From positions 1 to 37,083 of the forward strand of contig NZ_RXFQ01000030.1 of NCBI RefSeq assembly GCF_003951285.1: 37,083 nt of DNA, read 5' to 3'. This DNA comes from Variovorax beijingensis (lineage in GTDB: Bacteria > Pseudomonadota > Gammaproteobacteria > Burkholderiales > Burkholderiaceae_C). The translations under genes were made by a program, and so were the position numbers. Within the stretch, counting starts at the first letter, position 1; each line of letters begins with the position of its first letter. Under the pieces are notes generated by a model that saw nothing but the letters and a program-made list of their open reading frames with translations, was not told where the DNA came from and did not search any database. This document shows, piece by piece, positions 32,327 to 37,083 of this stretch.

Positions 32327-35220
32327 AGCGCCGCGTCACCATCCAGACGCCGCTGGGCGAGGCACTGCAATTCCACCGGCTGGCGGGGCGCGAGGCGCTC
32401 AGCCAGGCCTACGCCTTCGACCTGGACCTGCTGGGCAGCAGCAATGCGCTGGACCCCAAGTCCATCCTGGGCAAACCCGCCACCGTCGTGATGGAGACCG
32501 AGAGCGGCGCCCCGCGCTACCTGGCCGGCCTCGTCACCCGCTTCGGCCTGTCGCACGAAGACGACCGCCAGGCCTTCTACAGGATGCGCCTGCGTCCGTG
32601 GCTCTGGCTGGCCACGCGCCGCTCCGATTTCCGCATCTTCCAGGACCAGACCGTGCCCGAGATCGTTGCGGCTGTGCTCGGCCGCTACGGCCATCCGATG
32701 GAGCAGAAGCTCCACCGCAGCTATCGTCCTTGGACCTACTGCGTGCAGTACCACGAGAGCGACTTCGACTTCATCTCGCGCCTGTGCGAGCACGAAGGCA
32801 TCTACTTCTGGTTCAGGCACGAGGCCGAGCAGCACGTGCTGGTCTTCGCCGACGACATCGCCAGTTCGCACGCCCCACTGCCCGGCGGCGAGACCGTGCG
32901 CTACCACCCGCACGAGAAGGCCGGCATGACCGGCGGGCTGGAGGCCAGCGAGCGCATCTACGAATGGGCGCAGGCCGAGGAGATCCGTCCTGGCCATCAC
33001 TTTCGCAACCACTACGACTTCGAGAAGCCCCAGGCCGACCTCGCCAGCCGGCGCCAGATGCCCCCGGGCCACGAGCACGATGGCCATGAGCAGTACGAAT
33101 GGCCGGGCGACTACCTGCAGCACGACGACGGCGAGACCTACGCGCGCATCCGCACTGAAGAACAGCTGAGCCAGCGCAGCCGGGTCAAGGGCCGCGCCAA
33201 TCTGCGCGAACTGGCGCCGGGCCACACCTTCCGCCTGCGGGACCATCCGCGCGAGGACCAGAACCGCCAGCACCTGCTGCTGGCTGTTGAGTACGACCTT
33301 CAGGAGAACCTGCAGGCCAGCGAAGGCGCCCATGCCTCCGAAGGTTCCGTGCAGCGCTTCGCCTTCGAGGCCCAGCCCACCAGCTACGCGTGGCGCCCGC
33401 GGCGCAGCACGCCCAAGCCGCGCACCCGCGGCCCGCAGACCGCCGTGGTGGTGGGCCCGGCCGGCGAGGAGATCTGGACCGACCCCTACGGCCGCATCAA
33501 GGTGCAGTTCCACTGGGACCGCATCGGCCAGAAAAACGAGAACGCCAGCTGCTGGGTGCGCGTGTCCACCGCCTGGGCTGGCGCCACCTTCGGTGCGGCC
33601 GCGCTGCCGCGCATCGGGCAGGAAGTGATCGTCGATTTCCTCAACGGCGACCCCGACCACCCGATCGTCACCGGCCGGGTGCACAACGCCGACGAGATGC
33701 CCGCATGGCAGCTGCCCCAGCAGAAGCAGCTCACGGGCATCCGCAGCCGCGAGCTCGGCGGCGGCAAAAGCAACCACCTGGCATTGGACGATTCGAGCGG
33801 CAAGGTGCAGGCCCAGCTCAAGAGCGACCACCAGAGCACCAGCCTGAGCCTGGGCCACGTCGGGCGCATCGAGGACACGGCCGGGCGCAAGGACGACCGC
33901 GGCCAGGGCTTCGAGCTGCGCACCGACGGGCATGGCGCCATCCGTGCCGCCCGCGGCCTGCTGCTGAGCACCGAGGCGCGGCCCAATGCCCAGGGCCACA
34001 TCACCGACATGCGAGAGACGGTGGGCCGGCTCACCGAAGGGCGCGACCTGCACGAGAGCCTGAGCCAGGTGGCACAGCAGGCCAAGGCGCACGAGGCAGG
34101 CGACCAGGACGAGGTGGCCCGGGCGCTGAAGGCGCAGAACGATGCGATCAGGGGGCAAGGCGGCCCGTCGGGCCAGGGCGAGTTCCCGGAGTTCCAGGAA
34201 CCGCACCTGACCTTGGCGAGCCCGGCGGGCATCCAGGCCACCACGGCCGCCAGCACCCACCTCGTGAGCGTGGAGCACACCGCCATCAGCAGCGGTGCGC
34301 ACACCAGCGTGGCCACGGGCAACAGCTTCCTGGTGAGCGCCAAGGACGCGGTGCGCATGGTCGCCTTCAATCACGGCATCCGCATGGCGGCAGCCGCGGC
34401 CGACATCGACATCACGGCGCTCAAGGACAGCATCAACGCGCTGGCCAAGCTGGACATCAAGATGGAGGCCAGCCGGATCACCATCACGGCGAAGGAAGAG
34501 GTCCTCATCAACGGCGGCTCCAGCTACACGCGCTGGAATGCCGGCGGTATCGAGAGCGGCACCAACGGACAGTGGCGTGCGCATGCGGCTTCGCATTCGA
34601 TGGTGGGGCCCAAGAGCGACGGACAGCCCCGGCTGCCGCAGCCGCCCCAGCTTCCGAGGGGGCAACTCGACCTGTATCACCAGTACATCAAGGCGGACGG
34701 CGCCACGCGCCAGGGCGTGAAGCAAGGCGACTACACGGTGGTGGACTCCGATGGCGGCACGCACACGGGCAAGCTCGACGCCAATGGCTTTGCCAGCGTT
34801 TCCGGCCTTCCCATCGGACAAGCCAAGGTCACGTTTGGCAAGGACCCGAGCGATCCCTGGGACAAGGGCAGCTACTTCGGCCAGCCTGATCGCTGGCCCG
34901 AAAGGCCCGCCGCCACTGCGGGTACCGACGCCGCTGACGGCGGCGGTGCAGCCGGCTTGCTCGGCGGTGTGAGTGGTGGTGTTGCCAGTGTTGCCGGCAT
35001 TGCCGGCGGCGCCCTGGGCCGGGCCAGCGGCCTCGCGGGACAGCTCGGCCAGGCGGCGGGCCTCGTCCAGCAGGCCGTCGGCGCCGCACAGGCGATCGAG
35101 CAAGGCGGTGCCAAGGCGCTGCTCGGGCAGGCCACCCAGGCCGCCGCCGGCATGGTGCCCCGGTTGCTGCCCAGCGCGTCGGCCCGAATGCCGGGCCAAA
35201 CACCGGGCTTCGCGGGCTGA
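32323..35220 (+). CDS. vgrG: Type VI secretion tip protein VgrG with C-terminal extension
   Basis: The 965-residue protein contains the VgrG core. The gp27-like part begins at RVTIQTPLGEALQFHRL. The gp5-like OB-fold around residues 381-460 includes IWTDPYGRIKVQFHWDR and GQEVIVDFLNGDPDHPIVTGRVHN, and the DUF2345 beta-helix region (about 570-760) includes LASPAGIQ. Residues of about 781-846 resemble a transthyretin-like domain (KQGDYTVVDSDGG, LDANGFASVSGLP). A Gly/Ala-rich tail of about 100 residues ends the protein. VgrG trimers form the spike and carry effectors. The GTG start has AAGG 9 bases upstream; the frame also opens at a TTG at 32245. The Rhs-type effector gene follows 51 bp later. 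Confidence 0.9.
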   Translation: MKRRVTIQTPLGEALQFHRLAGREALSQAYAFDLDLLGSSNALDPKSILGKPATVVMETESGAPRYLAGLVTRFGLSHEDDRQAFYRMRLRPWLWLATRRSDFRIFQDQTVPEIVAAVLGRYGHPMEQKLHRSYRPWTYCVQYHESDFDFISRLCEHEGIYFWFRHEAEQHVLVFADDIASSHAPLPGGETVRYHPHEKAGMTGGLEASERIYEWAQAEEIRPGHHFRNHYDFEKPQADLASRRQMPPGHEHDGHEQYEWPGDYLQHDDGETYARIRTEEQLSQRSRVKGRANLRELAPGHTFRLRDHPREDQNRQHLLLAVEYDLQENLQASEGAHASEGSVQRFAFEAQPTSYAWRPRRSTPKPRTRGPQTAVVVGPAGEEIWTDPYGRIKVQFHWDRIGQKNENASCWVRVSTAWAGATFGAAALPRIGQEVIVDFLNGDPDHPIVTGRVHNADEMPAWQLPQQKQLTGIRSRELGGGKSNHLALDDSSGKVQAQLKSDHQSTSLSLGHVGRIEDTAGRKDDRGQGFELRTDGHGAIRAARGLLLSTEARPNAQGHITDMRETVGRLTEGRDLHESLSQVAQQAKAHEAGDQDEVARALKAQNDAIRGQGGPSGQGEFPEFQEPHLTLASPAGIQATTAASTHLVSVEHTAISSGAHTSVATGNSFLVSAKDAVRMVAFNHGIRMAAAAADIDITALKDSINALAKLDIKMEASRITITAKEEVLINGGSSYTRWNAGGIESGTNGQWRAHAASHSMVGPKSDGQPRLPQPPQLPRGQLDLYHQYIKADGATRQGVKQGDYTVVDSDGGTHTGKLDANGFASVSGLPIGQAKVTFGKDPSDPWDKGSYFGQPDRWPERPAATAGTDAADGGGAAGLLGGVSGGVASVAGIAGGALGRASGLAGQLGQAAGLVQQAVGAAQAIEQGGAKALLGQATQAAAGMVPRLLPSASARMPGQTPGFAG

Positions 35221-35271
35221 CGGCCGCATCCATCAACAGCAAGCAAGCATCCAGTTCAGGGGCAACAAAAA

Positions 35272-37083
35272 ATGGCAGGCGACACGCCACAACAGAATCG
35301 ACCGGCGCAAGAGGAACAGGAACGCGAACCCCAGGTGGCGGTGGCGCCGCTGAACGCCATCGCGCAGGAAGACATCGGCAAGGGTGCGGCCAAGCTGGAC
35401 GCCTGGCTGCAAAGCATCAGCGACGGCTGGATCACACTGGCGCGCCTGTCCACCGTGGCTGGCAGCATCCCGGTGGTCGGCAACATCATGGCGCTTGCCG
35501 ACGCGATCATGGACGTGGTGCGCATGATCCAGAAGAAGACCTGGAACCAGTTCCTGGAGTGGGTGTCGCTGGTCATCAACGTAATCGGCGTCATTCCCTT
35601 TCCGCCGACCATGGCGGCCGCGCGCATGAGCCTGCGGCCCATGCTGGCCCTCATCAAGCAGAACGCCGGGCGCGTGATCAAGGACCAGGCCGGCCGCGCC
35701 TTCACCAATGCCGGCGAGGCCGTGGTCACCGTCGCCGTCGGCCACCTGAACGACACCATTGCCGGAGAAATCGACAAGTTCGTCGACGAGGCCATGGCGC
35801 TCCTCGACAGCATGCTGAAGGACTGCGCCAACATGATCGACGCGGTCGTGGACGCCCTGCTCGACATCATGCAGCGCGGCCTCGGAGAAAAGCCCCTGCT
35901 CACGCTCACTCCGCCGATCGAGCGAAAGACCTACGACCCCCATACCCAGACCACCATGGGCAGCCTGCTGAGCACGCTGAGTTCCTGGGGCACCTCGGCC
36001 AGCAATACCGCCAAGAGCGGAATCAACCGCGTCAGCAAGGCGGCCTCCGGCCTCATTCCGGCGTGGGCAGTGGACAGGGTCAAGGAGACCATGGGCGCCC
36101 TGCTCAACATCAAGCAAGTCGCACGCGGCAAGCTGCAGGCAATGGCCAGCGAAGCCGAGCGCAACAGCATCAAGTCGCTCCTCAAGATGCTGAAGACCGC
36201 CTTGCTCAAGCGCAAGAACCGCCGAAACGGCATCGTGAACGCTTCCGAGGGCGCGCGGGTGGACAGCAAGAAGCCGGGCGGCGAAGTCGGCTTGGCCGCC
36301 GCACAAGCCGGCCCCGGCGGCGATCCCGGCTGCAAGAACTGCCCCGCGCGTTCAAGCGAAGGCGGCGCGATCAGCCTGGCCATGGGCTGCGAAAGCTTCA
36401 CGCACACCGATTTCGTGCTGGCCGCGCCCCTGCCCATCACATGGGCACGCACCTATCGCAGCAACCTGGGCGCCTTCGACCAGGGCAGCCTCGGCGCACG
36501 CTGGCTCACGCCCTACAGCACCCGCGTGGACATCGCCACCCCCGTCCAGGGCCCTCGGCAGGGCCAGCCGAGCCTGGTCTACCACGGTGCCGATGGCCGC
36601 AGCCACGCCTACCCCCTGCTCGCCGTGGGACAGCACCACCGCGATTCCATCGAGGAGGTCACCCTCACCCGCCTGAGCCCGAGCCTGTTGACGCTGGACT
36701 TCGGCAAACCCATGCCCGCCGGCACGCCCAGCGATTGGCGCGAAACCTACGAGCTCGTCGACACCGCCGCCGCCAAGGTCCGCACCCAGGCCAAGCAGCA
36801 CTTCCGGCTCGTGGCGCAGCACGCCAGCAACGGCCTTGCCATCGGCCTGCGCTACGACCATGTGATTGCCGCCACCGGCGAACAGGTTCTGAGCGACATC
36901 GTCAGCAAACAGGGCGACGTCACGATGGCGCATGTGGGCACCCGTCCCCATGCGCAAAGCGGACTGATCGACAGCCTCTGGGAGATCAGGGAAGGCCAGG
37001 TCGTTCGACAGCTCGCTGCCTATGTCCACGATGCCGAGGGTGACCTCGTCTCGGCTCAGGACGAGAACGGTGCGAACTGGAGC
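35272..37083 (+). CDS. Rhs-family T6SS effector, N-terminal part (runs off the window)
   Basis: The open frame runs from ATG 35272 to the window end without a stop (604 codons). AGGGG at 35258-35262 precedes it. Residues 1-45 are polar. Hydrophobic helices lie at about 58-85 and 96-125, as in the membrane-crossing N-terminus of Rhs effectors, followed by a helical region to about 310. A DUF6531-like entry to the Rhs cage starts near residue 353 (GCKNCPARSSEGGAISLAMG, then FVLAAPLPITWARTYRSN). The first Rhs-type strand pair is YVHDAEGDLVSAQDENG at 584-600. No PAAR domain is visible in this part. The polymorphic toxin and any immunity gene lie beyond the right edge. Confidence 0.85.
   Translation, partial: MAGDTPQQNRPAQEEQEREPQVAVAPLNAIAQEDIGKGAAKLDAWLQSISDGWITLARLSTVAGSIPVVGNIMALADAIMDVVRMIQKKTWNQFLEWVSLVINVIGVIPFPPTMAAARMSLRPMLALIKQNAGRVIKDQAGRAFTNAGEAVVTVAVGHLNDTIAGEIDKFVDEAMALLDSMLKDCANMIDAVVDALLDIMQRGLGEKPLLTLTPPIERKTYDPHTQTTMGSLLSTLSSWGTSASNTAKSGINRVSKAASGLIPAWAVDRVKETMGALLNIKQVARGKLQAMASEAERNSIKSLLKMLKTALLKRKNRRNGIVNASEGARVDSKKPGGEVGLAAAQAGPGGDPGCKNCPARSSEGGAISLAMGCESFTHTDFVLAAPLPITWARTYRSNLGAFDQGSLGARWLTPYSTRVDIATPVQGPRQGQPSLVYHGADGRSHAYPLLAVGQHHRDSIEEVTLTRLSPSLLTLDFGKPMPAGTPSDWRETYELVDTAAAKVRTQAKQHFRLVAQHASNGLAIGLRYDHVIAATGEQVLSDIVSKQGDVTMAHVGTRPHAQSGLIDSLWEIREGQVVRQLAAYVHDAEGDLVSAQDENGANWS

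Noticed and set aside
32287..35229. A 980-codon open frame antisense to vgrG
   Set aside because: No domain or motif, and it is exactly coextensive with a convincing VgrG; another high-G+C shadow.
1..37083. tRNA, rRNA, CRISPR arrays, transposases, integrases and attachment sites
   Set aside because: None could be recognised on either strand; no terminal inverted repeats or target duplications were found around the accessory modules.

Overview
The window looks like a chromosomal accessory region of a high-G+C betaproteobacterium of the Comamonadaceae, most likely Variovorax or a close relative. The reasons are the strong G/C bias at third codon positions, two Bug/TctC-type periplasmic receptors, back-to-back catabolic clusters each with its own LysR or IclR regulator, and a VgrG/Rhs type VI secretion pair at the right edge. 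This assignment is inference from gene content. No rRNA, tRNA, CRISPR array, insertion sequence or phage gene was recognised.

Layout. (1) 1-4899: an IclR regulator diverges from an operon for a metallo-beta-lactamase-fold hydrolase, a class A FAD monooxygenase, a tiny DUF2783 protein and a Bug receptor. A promoter bracketed by two matching palindromes lies between them. (2) 4984-6127: a compact XRE / AbiEii-type nucleotidyltransferase toxin-antitoxin pair with an AT-rich, apparently leaderless promoter inside a 12-bp inverted repeat. (3) 6247-19495: a large catabolic block. A polyamine-type ABC importer (binding protein and two permeases, minus strand) has no ATPase beside it. It diverges from RidA and DUF1028 proteins, a LysR regulator and an M20 deacylase. 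These converge on an FAD monooxygenase and an FMN hydroxy-acid oxidase. A second divergent operon then supplies the missing PotA-like ATPase with a quinone oxidoreductase, a glutathione transferase, a divergent AroQ-like protein and a GhrA-like dehydrogenase. (4) 19506-21299: a divergent SDR / LysR pair with repeated motifs between them. (5) 21386-27118: a Fur-box-like site, a TonB-dependent receptor, a NosF-like ABC ATPase and two DUF3526 (NosY-like) membrane proteins, the last three overlapping by 4 bp each. (6) 27140-32062: a LysR regulator diverges from a DapA-family lyase, a Bug receptor, an SDR and a clear D(-)-tartrate dehydratase. (7) 32291-37083: an 11-codon leader ORF overlapping the GTG of a VgrG with a transthyretin-like C-terminal extension, then the first 604 codons of an Rhs-type effector that runs off the window.

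How the parts work together. Blocks 1, 3, 4 and 6 are separate substrate-utilisation modules, each with uptake (Bug or ABC), oxidation or hydrolysis, and a dedicated regulator. Block 5 couples outer-membrane import to an ABC-2 type transporter of unknown cargo. Block 7 is antibacterial weaponry whose toxin domain lies beyond the right edge. The least explained items are the TonB / NosF-like / DUF3526 x2 set, the AroQ paralogue that has lost its catalytic arginine, the split ABC importer, and the leader ORF in front of vgrG.
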